Of a stretch of DNA of 64,000 nucleotides, positions 54,290-62,120 are shown piece by piece. The DNA lies in contig NZ_CP024201.1 of assembly GCF_002749615.1 (NCBI RefSeq), positions 1,178,001 through 1,242,000 of the forward strand, written 5' to 3'. This stretch comes from Caulobacter mirabilis. Lineage in GTDB: Bacteria > Pseudomonadota > Alphaproteobacteria > Caulobacterales > Caulobacteraceae. Position 1 is the stretch's first letter. Every line of letters begins with the position of its first letter. The position numbers and the translations under genes are program-made. Below the pieces are notes generated by a model, which was given only the letters and a program-made list of their open reading frames with translations, was not told the DNA's origin and ran no database searches.

Positions 54290-54324
54290 AAAACGATAGA
54301 CGGGCGACCCCCGGATCGCCCGTC
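54290..54324 (-). terminator. Terminator of the ArsR-SRPBCC transcript
   Basis: On the minus strand GACGGGCGA (54324-54316) and TCGCCCGTC (54307-54299) form a perfect 9-bp stem around an 8-nt loop, then TATCGTTTT follows (54298-54290). It lies 23 nt after the SRPBCC stop. Confidence 0.7.
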
Positions 54325-54346
54325 CTGCGGTCCTCGCGGGCCGTGG

Positions 54347-54838
54347 TCAGAGTTTCACATGGCCGGCCTGGATGTACTCGACCATCTGGCTGACCACCGT
54401 GCCCCAGCCGTCCTGGAATCCCATCTCCTCGTGGGTCTTGCGCGAGGCCTCCTCGCCATGGATGGCGGTCGCGACATAGCGCGTGCCGGCGCCCTTGGGC
54501 TCCAGTTCGAGGACCGCTGTGAAGAAGGGCTTCGACGACGGTCGCCAGCCGGGCAGCAGGGTGTCGGTGAAGACCATCCGGCGCAGCGGGACGATCTCCA
54601 GATAGCAGCCGACGTTGGCGAACTCCTGGCCGTCGGGCGAGCGCATGGTGCTGGCGAAGATCCCGCCCGGGCGCAGGTCGATCTCGCAGGAGGTGATGGT
54701 CCAGGGCTTGGGCACGAACCAGTGGCGGATGTGCTCGGGCGTGGTCCAGGCCTTCCAGACGAGCTCGACGGGCACGTCGATCTCGCGTTCGAGCACCAGG
54801 TCCAGCTGCGGATCGAACTTCGCGATCGGCGCGGTCAT
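54347..54838 (-). CDS. SRPBCC (AHSA1/START-like) domain protein
   Basis: The 163-residue protein has the START-like fold of AHSA1-type proteins: [34 protein letters not shown], then [17 protein letters not shown] and the last helix [13 protein letters not shown]. Members bind lipophilic ligands or act as cyclase-like enzymes. The ATG is in an ATGA overlap with the ArsR gene, the common ArsR-AHSA1 pair arrangement, so both are co-translated and share one signal. The ligand is unknown. Confidence 0.88.
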   Translation of the reverse strand: MTAPIAKFDPQLDLVLEREIDVPVELVWKAWTTPEHIRHWFVPKPWTITSCEIDLRPGGIFASTMRSPDGQEFANVGCYLEIVPLRRMVFTDTLLPGWRPSSKPFFTAVLELEPKGAGTRYVATAIHGEEASRKTHEEMGFQDGWGTVVSQMVEYIQAGHVKL

Positions 54839-55215
54839 TTCGGGGTCTCCTCTTGTTGTTTCATGTTCAGCAGATGGGCGTCGAGTTGGTCGAGGCGGCG
54901 CGTCCACAGCGAGCGCTGACGGGAGAGCCAGTCTTCGACGAGGGTGAGGCGGTCGGGTTCGAGCCGGTAGGTGCGCACGCGTCCGACCTTGCTGGAGGCG
55001 ACCAGGCCGCAGCCTTCCAGAACCTTCAGATGCTCAATGAACGAGGGCAGGGCCATGTCGTAGGACGCCGCCAGTTCGCTGACCGACGCCTGCTGCGAGC
55101 CGAGCCGCTGCACCACGTCGCGCCGCGTCGGGTCGGCGAGGGCGCGGAAGACGCCGTCGATGACCGAGGGGGGCGGCGGCGGCGGCGGGGCCGGAACGGC
55201 GGGGCGGGCGAACAT
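54835..55215 (-). CDS. ArsR-family transcriptional regulator
   Basis: The 126-residue winged-helix protein has [54 protein letters not shown] and a coiled-coil tail. There is no metal-binding CxC in the recognition helix, so it belongs to the ArsR group paired with SRPBCC genes rather than to metal sensors. The N-terminal Pro run PPPPPPP (residues 10-16) is unusual. It probably represses its own operon via the palindrome at 55240-55259. Confidence 0.88.
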   Translation of the reverse strand: MFARPAVPAPPPPPPPSVIDGVFRALADPTRRDVVQRLGSQQASVSELAASYDMALPSFIEHLKVLEGCGLVASSKVGRVRTYRLEPDRLTLVEDWLSRQRSLWTRRLDQLDAHLLNMKQQEETPK

Positions 55216-55239
55216 GGTTCACCGCTACCGCCGAACAAT

Positions 55240-55259
55240 ACTTAGGTCAATTCCTTAGT
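55240..55259. promoter_or_regulatory. Imperfect palindrome at the ArsR promoter
   Basis: ACTTAGG-TCAATT-CCTTAGT has arms matching at 6 of 7 positions, 25 bp before the ArsR start. The minus strand also reads TTGACC here, a possible -35 element, so the site may be the operator for autorepression. Confidence 0.4.
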
Positions 55260-55320
55260 TTTATCACGGGGCCGGTTGGCGGAACTGCGGCGCAGTTCCG
55301 CCCTTGGCCAACGGGCCGGT

Positions 55321-55998
55321 TCACCAGGCGAACTGGAAGCCGGCGCGCGCGCCGACCTCGCCGCTGTCGAAGCCGAAACCGATGCCGGCGGAGACCGAGG
55401 CCTTGTCGCTGACGCGGGCGGTGAAGGCGGCGGCGCCGGCGGTCTTGCTCTGGAAGTGGCCGATCCCGCCGGAGACGGCGAACCGGGCGCCGGGGGGCAC
55501 GGCGGGGGATTCCATGGCCAGGGCCATGGCGATCCCTTCGTTGGCCTTGTCGATGTCGCGTCGGTTCAGCTGGGCCAGGTCGAAGAGGGCCGTCTGCTGG
55601 GCCTGCAGGGCCGTGATCTGGCTGGTCTGCTGGGCGTTGACCGCCTCGATCGAGGTCAGCCGGGTCGTGTGACTGGCCTGGGTGGTCTCCAGGCCGGTCA
55701 GCCTGGTGTTCTGGGTCGTGTTGACCGTCTGGACGTCGGCGATGGCGGAATTGATCCCGGCCAGGATCGTGGTGTCGCGACCGACCGTGCCGCTGGCGTC
55801 GACGGTCATCAGGCTGAGGGCGCCGGTCTGGGCGGAGGTGCTGGCGTCGATGTCGCCGATGGTCACCGACGAACCGGCCCCGCCGAGCTTCACCTGGCCG
55901 TCGCGATCGGTCTGGGCCCCGGCGCCCAGGGCGACCGAGGCGACGTGCGAGGCCGTCGCCTGCCGGCCGAGCGCCAGCGAATCCGCGCCGACGGCGCG
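55321..55998 (-). repeat. Duplicated 678-bp segment, copy A
   Basis: This 3' part of copy A is nearly identical to 56599-57276; I see only two base differences, both within the first 75 bases. The segment covers the last head repeats, the stalk and the anchor. The identity ends abruptly within the head. Confidence 0.85.
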
Positions 55999-56493
55999 CG
56001 CCCGGGCGCCGACCGCCGTGGCGCCGTCGGCCAGGGACCGGGACTCCCACCCAAGCGACGTCCCAAGGTCGCCAGACGTGTAGGCCCGGACGCCGAGCGC
56101 GGTGGAGCCGTTCACGGGCACGTTGAAGTTGGTCATGGCGCCGTACCCGACGACGGTGTTCTCCTCACCCTCGGTCCTGGCGCCGGCGCCGACGGCCGTC
56201 GAGCGCGGGCCTCTGACCACGGTAAGGCTCAGGATTGTTTCGCCCTCGATCACGCTCGACCCGAGGGCGCCGACCGCGGTGGAGCCGGTCCCGTCCGCAT
56301 TGGCTCCGACACCGACGGCCGTCGCGTCGGCGCCCGTCGTCGTCGAGCCAATGCCGCATTCGGTGCTTCTCGGCAGGGCGCCGCTGTTGCATTCGGGCGT
56401 GAAGTCGGCCCGGACGCCGGTGGCCGTCGCCAGGGCGGCCAGCCCGGCGGCGGCGATCAGGGCGTTGCGCGACATGAAATGGCGGCGGGTCAT
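55321..56493 (-). CDS. YadA-like trimeric autotransporter adhesin, copy A
   Basis: The 390-residue protein has a signal peptide (cut near GVRA/DFTP, residue 29), a head of YadA-type repeats (ATAVGVGANADGTGSTAVGA, STAVGAGARTEGEENTVVG, ADSLALGRQA), a short coiled-coil stalk (TRLTGLETTQASHTTRLTSIE) and a C-terminal YadA anchor ending GARAGFQFAW with a terminal Trp for outer-membrane insertion. Trimeric autotransporters mediate attachment to surfaces or cells. The C-terminal 230 residues are identical to those of copy B at 56599, but the heads differ. The GC-rich head codes for variable text. Confidence 0.88.
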   Translation of the reverse strand: MTRRHFMSRNALIAAAGLAALATATGVRADFTPECNSGALPRSTECGIGSTTTGADATAVGVGANADGTGSTAVGALGSSVIEGETILSLTVVRGPRSTAVGAGARTEGEENTVVGYGAMTNFNVPVNGSTALGVRAYTSGDLGTSLGWESRSLADGATAVGARARAVGADSLALGRQATASHVASVALGAGAQTDRDGQVKLGGAGSSVTIGDIDASTSAQTGALSLMTVDASGTVGRDTTILAGINSAIADVQTVNTTQNTRLTGLETTQASHTTRLTSIEAVNAQQTSQITALQAQQTALFDLAQLNRRDIDKANEGIAMALAMESPAVPPGARFAVSGGIGHFQSKTAGAAAFTARVSDKASVSAGIGFGFDSGEVGARAGFQFAW

Positions 56494-56598
56494 CAGAACT
56501 CTCCCTCTCGAACCGCGCGGCGGCGCGGTGATCGCGAGGGAGGTTGTCGAGCGCGGACCTATGGATAGCTTACGCCTGTCTCGGCGGCTTCCGCCCGC

Positions 56599-57276
56599 TC
56601 ACCAGGCGAACTGGAAGCCGGCGCGTGCGCCGACCTCGCCGCTGTCGAAGCCGAAACCGATGCCGGCGGAGACTGAGGCCTTGTCGCTGACGCGGGCGGT
56701 GAAGGCGGCGGCGCCGGCGGTCTTGCTCTGGAAGTGGCCGATCCCGCCGGAGACGGCGAACCGGGCGCCGGGGGGCACGGCGGGGGATTCCATGGCCAGG
56801 GCCATGGCGATCCCTTCGTTGGCCTTGTCGATGTCGCGTCGGTTCAGCTGGGCCAGGTCGAAGAGGGCCGTCTGCTGGGCCTGCAGGGCCGTGATCTGGC
56901 TGGTCTGCTGGGCGTTGACCGCCTCGATCGAGGTCAGCCGGGTCGTGTGACTGGCCTGGGTGGTCTCCAGGCCGGTCAGCCTGGTGTTCTGGGTCGTGTT
57001 GACCGTCTGGACGTCGGCGATGGCGGAATTGATCCCGGCCAGGATCGTGGTGTCGCGACCGACCGTGCCGCTGGCGTCGACGGTCATCAGGCTGAGGGCG
57101 CCGGTCTGGGCGGAGGTGCTGGCGTCGATGTCGCCGATGGTCACCGACGAACCGGCCCCGCCGAGCTTCACCTGGCCGTCGCGATCGGTCTGGGCCCCGG
57201 CGCCCAGGGCGACCGAGGCGACGTGCGAGGCCGTCGCCTGCCGGCCGAGCGCCAGCGAATCCGCGCCGACGGCGCG
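56599..57276 (-). repeat. Duplicated 678-bp segment, copy B
   Basis: This segment matches 55321-55998 at a fixed offset of 1278 bp. The two proteins coded are identical over the segment, while the heads beyond it have diverged. Confidence 0.85.
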
Positions 57277-57771
57277 GGCGCTGTCGCCGACCGCCGTCGC
57301 CCCTACGCCGCCAGCAAGGGATTCCCATCCGAGCGCTGTGCCGCGGGCGTGGGACACGTAGGCTCTGACGCCGACCGCGGTGCCGCCGTCAACGGCCCTG
57401 AAAGCGCTGACGGACGCTCCGGACCCTACCGCCGTGCTTTCGGCGCCGAATGCGAGCGAGCCCGCGCCCAAGGCGGTCGAGCGCGCTCCCCGAGCGGCGG
57501 CCGGCCCGAGGCGAACGAAGCCGTTTCCGTCGTTCAGGGCGGTTCCCCCAAGCGCGGTCGCGCCGTATCCGCTGGCGTCCGCGTCCTGCCCGACGGCGGT
57601 GGCGTTCTCGCCCACGGCTTCGCTGGCCGCGCCGCATTCGGTGCTGCCGGGATCCGGGCCGTTGTTGCACGGAGGCGTCGGATCCGCCCAGGCGGCGGAC
57701 GTCAGCAGAAGAGCGCTCAGGCCGGAGGCGGCGAGCGCGGCGGCGCGCGTCGAAGGCAGGGGGCGCGTCAT
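56599..57771 (-). CDS. YadA-like trimeric autotransporter adhesin, copy B
   Basis: The 390-residue protein has the same plan as copy A: signal peptide (MTRPLPSTRAAALAASGLSALLLTSAAWA, cut before DPTPP), a head with YadA repeats (ENATAVGQDADASGYGATALGG, ESTAVGSGASVSAFRAVDGG), and an identical stalk and YadA anchor. It lies 105 bp upstream of copy A on the same strand, so they may be one transcript. The N-terminal 160 residues share only about half of their residues with copy A. Function as adhesin is by family. Confidence 0.88.
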   Translation of the reverse strand: MTRPLPSTRAAALAASGLSALLLTSAAWADPTPPCNNGPDPGSTECGAASEAVGENATAVGQDADASGYGATALGGTALNDGNGFVRLGPAAARGARSTALGAGSLAFGAESTAVGSGASVSAFRAVDGGTAVGVRAYVSHARGTALGWESLAGGVGATAVGDSARAVGADSLALGRQATASHVASVALGAGAQTDRDGQVKLGGAGSSVTIGDIDASTSAQTGALSLMTVDASGTVGRDTTILAGINSAIADVQTVNTTQNTRLTGLETTQASHTTRLTSIEAVNAQQTSQITALQAQQTALFDLAQLNRRDIDKANEGIAMALAMESPAVPPGARFAVSGGIGHFQSKTAGAAAFTARVSDKASVSAGIGFGFDSGEVGARAGFQFAW

Positions 57772-57858
57772 GATGTTTCTCCCACTCGGGCCGCGCGACG
57801 GCGCGGCGTTGGAGAGGGAGGCTGGCGATCCCCGACCTATGGATGGCTTACGCGAACC

Positions 57859-58272
57859 TCAGCGGCGCGCGGCCTCCAGCCGGGCGACCAGCTTCCGCGG
57901 GGCCTGGACCCGGTAGCTGCCCTCCAGCAGGCCGGCGACGTCGTCCCAGTCGACAGTCTCGTCCAGGAAGATCGCCGCCATGTCGGCCGGCCACAGCGGC
58001 CGGAAGAACGGCGGCTCGGTGAAATGCGTCCGGTCCAGTTCGGCGATCCGCGACCGGAAGGTCATGGCGACGGCGGGACCGTCCGTTCCCGCGGCGGTCG
58101 CGTAGACCTGGGGCTTGCCGCCGGCGATCGCGAAGACATGGGCGAAGGTGTGGGTCCGAACCCGCCAGCGCAGACCGACCCAGGCGCTCTCCTCATAGGT
58201 CTCCGGCAGGGCTCGGGCGATGGCGCGAAGCCGGGCCAGGATCTCCGGCGGGGGCAGGGGGTGTCCGGGCAT
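57859..58272 (-). CDS. YjbR/MmcQ family DNA-binding-like protein
   Basis: The 137-residue protein has the YjbR pattern: ILARLRAIARALPETYEESAWVGLRWRV, TFAHVFAIAGGKPQVYA, and HFTEPPFFRPLWPADMAAIFLDETVDWDDVAGLLEGSYRVQAP. The fold resembles the double-stranded-DNA-binding CyaY-like domain; function is unknown. It is divergent from recA with about 177 bp between starts and may use the same control region. Confidence 0.8.
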   Translation of the reverse strand: MPGHPLPPPEILARLRAIARALPETYEESAWVGLRWRVRTHTFAHVFAIAGGKPQVYATAAGTDGPAVAMTFRSRIAELDRTHFTEPPFFRPLWPADMAAIFLDETVDWDDVAGLLEGSYRVQAPRKLVARLEAARR

Positions 58273-58335
58273 GCGGCGCGGTCTCCTCGGGGTGATCGAA
58301 GCCTAGAGCGCGTCGTTCCCGAGCGGAACGAAAAA

Positions 58336-58350
58336 GAACATATTGCGAAC
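58336..58350. promoter_or_regulatory. LexA (SOS) box of recA
   Basis: GAAC-ATATTGC-GAAC is a perfect match to the alphaproteobacterial LexA box GTTC-N7-GTTC read on the other strand; a further GAAC follows at 58353. It lies about 100 bp before the recA ATG. Confidence 0.85.
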
Positions 58351-58449
58351 GAGAACAAACCGTGCACATGATGGGTTCAAGACGGCGAGGGCGTCCTTCC
58401 GCAATCCGGCGGGGGCGGGACCAGAATCGGCATAAGGATGGGGCTTCCC

Positions 58450-59517
58450 ATGAACCAGGCGGCTTTGAGACTCGTGACACGCGACGAAGGTGACAAGCAA
58501 CGCGCGCTCGAAGCGGCGCTGGCGCAGATCGACCGGGCTTTCGGCAAGGGCTCGGTGATGAAGCTGGGCTCCAAGAGCAAGATCGAGGTCGAAGCGGTTT
58601 CGACCGGTTCGCTGGGCCTGGACATCGCGCTCGGCATCGGCGGCCTGCCCAAGGGGCGGATCGTGGAGGTCTACGGGCCGGAAAGCTCGGGCAAGACCAC
58701 CCTGGCGCTGCACGTCGTGGCCGAGGTGCAGAAGGCCGGCGGCACCGCCGCCTTCGTCGACGCCGAACATGCGCTGGATCCGCAGTATGCCCGCAAGCTG
58801 GGCGTGAACCTGGATGAGCTGCTGGTGTCCCAGCCGGATACCGGCGAACAGGCGCTGGAGATCACCGACACGCTGGTGCGCTCGAACGCGGTGGACGTGA
58901 TTGTCATCGACTCGGTCGCCGCCCTGACGCCGCGCGCCGAAATCGAAGGCGAGATGGGCGACAGCCTGCCGGGCCTGCAGGCGCGTCTGATGAGCCAGGC
59001 GCTGCGCAAGCTGACCGCCTCGATCTCCAAGGCCGGGACTCTGGTGATCTTCATCAACCAGATCCGCATGAAGATCGGCGTGATGTACGGCAGCCCGGAG
59101 ACCACCACGGGCGGCAACGCGCTGAAGTTCTACGCCTCGGTCCGGCTGGATATCCGTCGTACCGGCTCGGTGAAGGTCCGCGACGAGATCATCGGCAACA
59201 ACGTTCGGGTGAAGGTGGTCAAGAACAAGGTCGCCCCGCCGTTCCGCGAGGTCGAGTTCGACATCATGTACGGCGAGGGGATCTCCAAGCTGGGCGAGAT
59301 CATCGACCTGGGCGTCAAGGCCGGGGTGATCGACAAGTCGGGCTCCTGGTTCTCCTACGGCGACCAACGTATCGGCCAGGGCCGTGACAACGTCCGGGAA
59401 TTCCTGCGCAACAACCCGGACATCGCCGCCAACATCGAAAAGGCGGTGCGTGGCAACGCGGTGAAGATCGAGGAAGAGCTGCTGGTCGGCGGTCCTGAGG
59501 GCGGCGAAGACGAGTAG
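58450..59517 (+). CDS. recA: Recombinase RecA
   Basis: The 355-residue protein has Walker A GPESSGKT (residues 76-83), the Walker [12 protein letters not shown]2-loop text [25 protein letters not shown] and the C-terminal [17 protein letters not shown]. RecA drives strand exchange and LexA self-cleavage. ATG 58450 has a GGGG about 6 nt upstream; ATG 58438 would add MGLP and lacks a well-placed site. The LexA box upstream supports DNA-damage induction. Confidence 0.97.
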   Translation: MNQAALRLVTRDEGDKQRALEAALAQIDRAFGKGSVMKLGSKSKIEVEAVSTGSLGLDIALGIGGLPKGRIVEVYGPESSGKTTLALHVVAEVQKAGGTAAFVDAEHALDPQYARKLGVNLDELLVSQPDTGEQALEITDTLVRSNAVDVIVIDSVAALTPRAEIEGEMGDSLPGLQARLMSQALRKLTASISKAGTLVIFINQIRMKIGVMYGSPETTTGGNALKFYASVRLDIRRTGSVKVRDEIIGNNVRVKVVKNKVAPPFREVEFDIMYGEGISKLGEIIDLGVKAGVIDKSGSWFSYGDQRIGQGRDNVREFLRNNPDIAANIEKAVRGNAVKIEEELLVGGPEGGEDE

Positions 59518-59634
59518 AGCGCCTCGGCGTGGGAAGCCAATCCAGCCCGCGCCAGAATCGCCGTCGGGCCGCCTCGCGACGGTCTAGCCCGCCAGCCCAG
59601 CCGACGCGGATCCCGTGCGGCCCATTGACGGCGA

Positions 59635-59675
59635 GGACGCTCGGCTCTGCCCAAGAGCCGGGCGTCCTTCTTTTG
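59635..59675 (+). terminator. Rho-independent terminator downstream of recA
   Basis: GGACGCTCGGCTCT (59635-59648) pairs with AGAGCCGGGCGTCC (59654-59667) with one wobble around a 5-nt loop, followed by TTCTTTTG. It is a canonical strong terminator about 120 nt after the recA stop. Confidence 0.85.
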
Positions 59676-59813
59676 TCAGACGACGGCCATCGAATGGGCT
59701 TGAGCTGGGCCTGACCCTGATGCGATTTCGACGCTAGGCTGCCCACCCGGCGGCGGACAGAGCCTTCGCTCATCGAAGGCGACGGACCGACAGATCACAC
59801 ACGAAGGAACCCC

Positions 59814-60230
59814 ATGAGCGCCTATCGGCTCACCCTGAAGACGCCCGAGGTGGCCGACTACCTTCGGCTGCGTGAGACGGCCGGGCTCTCGCCGCGCAGC
59901 CGTGAGGCCGCGGAGGCGGGGCTGCCCCATACCTTCATCGGCGTGGTCGTCGAGTTCGAGGGGCGGGCGGTGGCCATGGGGAGGATCGTCGGCGATCGCG
60001 GTCTGGTCTTCCAGGTCGTCGACATCGCGGTCGCGCCCGAGCACCAGGGGCGCGGGCTGGGGCGGATGGTCATGACCGCCCTGATGGACGAGCTAAAGGC
60101 GCGCGTCCCGGCGGAGGCCCATGTGAGCCTGAGCGCCGACGGAACCGCCTCGGCCCTCTACGGTCAGTTCGGCTTCACCGTCACCGCTCCGGCCTCGATC
60201 GGCATGGCGCAGTGGGTTCGCCGAGGCTAG
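59814..60230 (+). CDS. GNAT N-acetyltransferase
   Basis: The 138-residue protein has the GNAT core: VVDIAVAPEHQGRGLGRMVMTALMDEL (acetyl-CoA loop QGRGLG) and ASALYGQFGFTVTAP. It begins MSAYRLTLKTPEVADYLRLRE, typical of the small single-domain family with unknown substrates. It follows the recA terminator and has its own ribosome-binding site (GAAGGA 9 nt upstream). No operon partner. Confidence 0.85.
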   Translation: MSAYRLTLKTPEVADYLRLRETAGLSPRSREAAEAGLPHTFIGVVVEFEGRAVAMGRIVGDRGLVFQVVDIAVAPEHQGRGLGRMVMTALMDELKARVPAEAHVSLSADGTASALYGQFGFTVTAPASIGMAQWVRRG

Positions 60231-60549
60231 GACGGCGCCCCGTTCGGTTCGGATCGGCCGTGTCCTTCTCTTCCCAGCCGCCCTCCGACAGCAGGGGTCG
60301 GTGATCGGGGCGTCCATGCCCGCCGCGAATGTCGGCTGGCCCCGGAGCCGGGGTCCCGGAAGCTCGAGACGGCGGCGAGCGCCGCTGTCCAGCCGCGCGA
60401 AGGGGGCCGGCGCCGAGGCAGCGTGATCCCGGCCCAGCCCCGGGGCCCATGCCCGCCGGGGAGCCGTCCCAACTGAGCCCGGACGGCGGGACGGCGGCGA
60501 TGTCCGGAGCAGGTAAGCCCGGACCCGACATGTCCCCGGCGCGGTTCCG
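60231..60549. other. 319-bp intergenic stretch without a recognisable gene
   Basis: The region has several GC hairpins, the best being CCCCGG-AG-CCGGGG (60340-60353). Short open frames here on both strands have no protein character (Pro/Arg/Gly-rich text). I see no RNA gene, T-tract terminator or promoter I can support. Confidence 0.6.
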
Positions 60550-62010
60550 CTAACCCAGACGGAACGTTGGCGGCGGAAGCTGGAGCCGGCGGTCCAGCGA
60601 CTCCTCGCCGCGGAAGAACCGCACGAGCAGATCCTGGACCTCCGGATGGGCCTCGAAGACGTTGTGGCCGGCGTTCTCGACGACCACGCGCGAGGCGCGG
60701 CGGAACTGCTGCTCGACCTCGGCCTGCTCCTCCAGCGGCGTGCGGCCATCGAGCGTGCCGGCGACGAGCAGCGCCGGCTGGTCGATGCGGATCGGCGCCC
60801 GGAAGTCGTCGCCGAGATCGACGTCGGGGACCGCGCCCAGCAGGTGCGGCATCGGATAGTTGAGGGCGTCGCCGAGCACGGCCGTCCGCGCCTCCTGCTC
60901 GACCATGGCGAGCCGGGCCGCCGAGATTCCCGACGCCAGGTCCGTCGCCTCGGGCATGCCGCTGACGCCGAGCAGGCCGGTCAGACGCTGAAGTACGGGG
61001 GTGACCGGCGCCAGGTTTCCGGCCTCGAGCGCCAGGTAGAGGCCCGGGATCATCGCCAGGACCCAGGGATTGGCGACCATGGTGCTCGCCAGCTGCTGGA
61101 CGCCGAAGCCGCCGATGCGGACCTCCGTGGGCGCGCCGTCGACCGACAGGTTCAGCCGGAGCGGCTCGGCCTCGTAGCGGGCATGGACGCGACGCATCAG
61201 GGCGGGGAGGTCGGGAACCGCCGCGCGGACCTCGGGAGCGGCGTCGATGAGGCGGTCGACCCGGTCGAAATAGGCGTCCAGATGCGCCGGCCGCTTCACG
61301 GTCTGGTCCTGTCCTTCCAGGCTGGCCAGAGCCACGCGACGGACCCGCCCGCCGTGACGTTTCAGCACGGACAACGCCAGGTGCGTGCCGTAGCTGATCC
61401 CCCAGAGATCGATCTGCTCCACGCCGAGGTGGCGTCGCAGCGCATCGATGTCGTCGGCGTTCTCGACCGTGTTGTAGCCGCGCATGGCCACGCCGGCCGC
61501 GGTCCAGTCGGCCCAGGCGTCCTGGAACGCCTTCCGGAAATAGGTTGTCAGGCCGTCGCGCGTGAAGACGGGCGCGGGCGGCGGAACGGGCGGCGTGGGG
61601 AGATCCGGAAGGGCCGTCGACTCGCCGGTGCCGCGCTGGTCGAAGGCGATGACGTCCGCGACCTCGCGCAGGGCCATGAAGATCGGGAAGCGCGGGCCAC
61701 TCGCCGTACGGCTGCCCGAGCCGCCTGGTCCGCCGGCCAGATAGACGATGGGCGGACCAGGGCGGGCCGCGGTCGATCGGAAGCGCACATAGCTGAGCTT
61801 GATCCGCCGCGACGCCGGATCGCGACGGTCCTCCGGAACCTCGAAGCTCCCGCGCTCGGCGTCGACGGTCTGGTCGTTTGGACCCTTGAAGCGGATCGGT
61901 TCGGTCCCGGCGCCCGTTCGCGCCCTGGCGAGCGACGGAAGGGCGAGCGACGGAAGGGCCAGGCCGGCGGCGGCGAGGAGGGCGCGGCGATGAAGAAGGG
62001 GCTGTGTCAT
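60550..62010 (-). CDS. Exported alpha/beta hydrolase (S33/TAP-like)
   Basis: The 486-residue protein has a signal-like N-terminus (LLHRRALLAAAGLALPSLAL), the oxyanion text YLAGGPGGSG, the nucleophile Ser206 in GISYGTH, the Asp in GTLDGRTP and the His in NAGHNVFE. This is the pattern of S33 prolyl-aminopeptidase-type and TAP-like hydrolases, which cleave N-terminal residues or small esters. MTQPLLHRRALL at 62010 is the likely start; an upstream in-frame ATG adds 24 residues. The double-Arg start suggests Tat or Sec export. It is divergent from the LytTR gene (110 bp). Confidence 0.85.
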   Translation of the reverse strand: MTQPLLHRRALLAAAGLALPSLALPSLARARTGAGTEPIRFKGPNDQTVDAERGSFEVPEDRRDPASRRIKLSYVRFRSTAARPGPPIVYLAGGPGGSGSRTASGPRFPIFMALREVADVIAFDQRGTGESTALPDLPTPPVPPPAPVFTRDGLTTYFRKAFQDAWADWTAAGVAMRGYNTVENADDIDALRRHLGVEQIDLWGISYGTHLALSVLKRHGGRVRRVALASLEGQDQTVKRPAHLDAYFDRVDRLIDAAPEVRAAVPDLPALMRRVHARYEAEPLRLNLSVDGAPTEVRIGGFGVQQLASTMVANPWVLAMIPGLYLALEAGNLAPVTPVLQRLTGLLGVSGMPEATDLASGISAARLAMVEQEARTAVLGDALNYPMPHLLGAVPDVDLGDDFRAPIRIDQPALLVAGTLDGRTPLEEQAEVEQQFRRASRVVVENAGHNVFEAHPEVQDLLVRFFRGEESLDRRLQLPPPTFRLG

Positions 62011-62120
62011 GGCGTCCAATGAGCCGACGCCGCCCCGGTTCGTCGCGTCCGGATCGGCGAAAGGCGCCTGCCGATCGGTCAATGGCGCCGTCGCCCGGCG
62101 AACGGCGCTATAGAGGCGCC

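Noticed and set aside
55321-57771. Insertion element or transposon because of the long repeat
   Set aside because: The repeated DNA is coding for the same protein region in both copies, with no transposase, terminal inverted repeats or target duplications.
60093-60749. Open frames in the 60.2-60.5 kb gap
   Set aside because: They overlap genes on the other strand, have Pro/Arg/Gly-rich translations and no start context; I found no gene to support.
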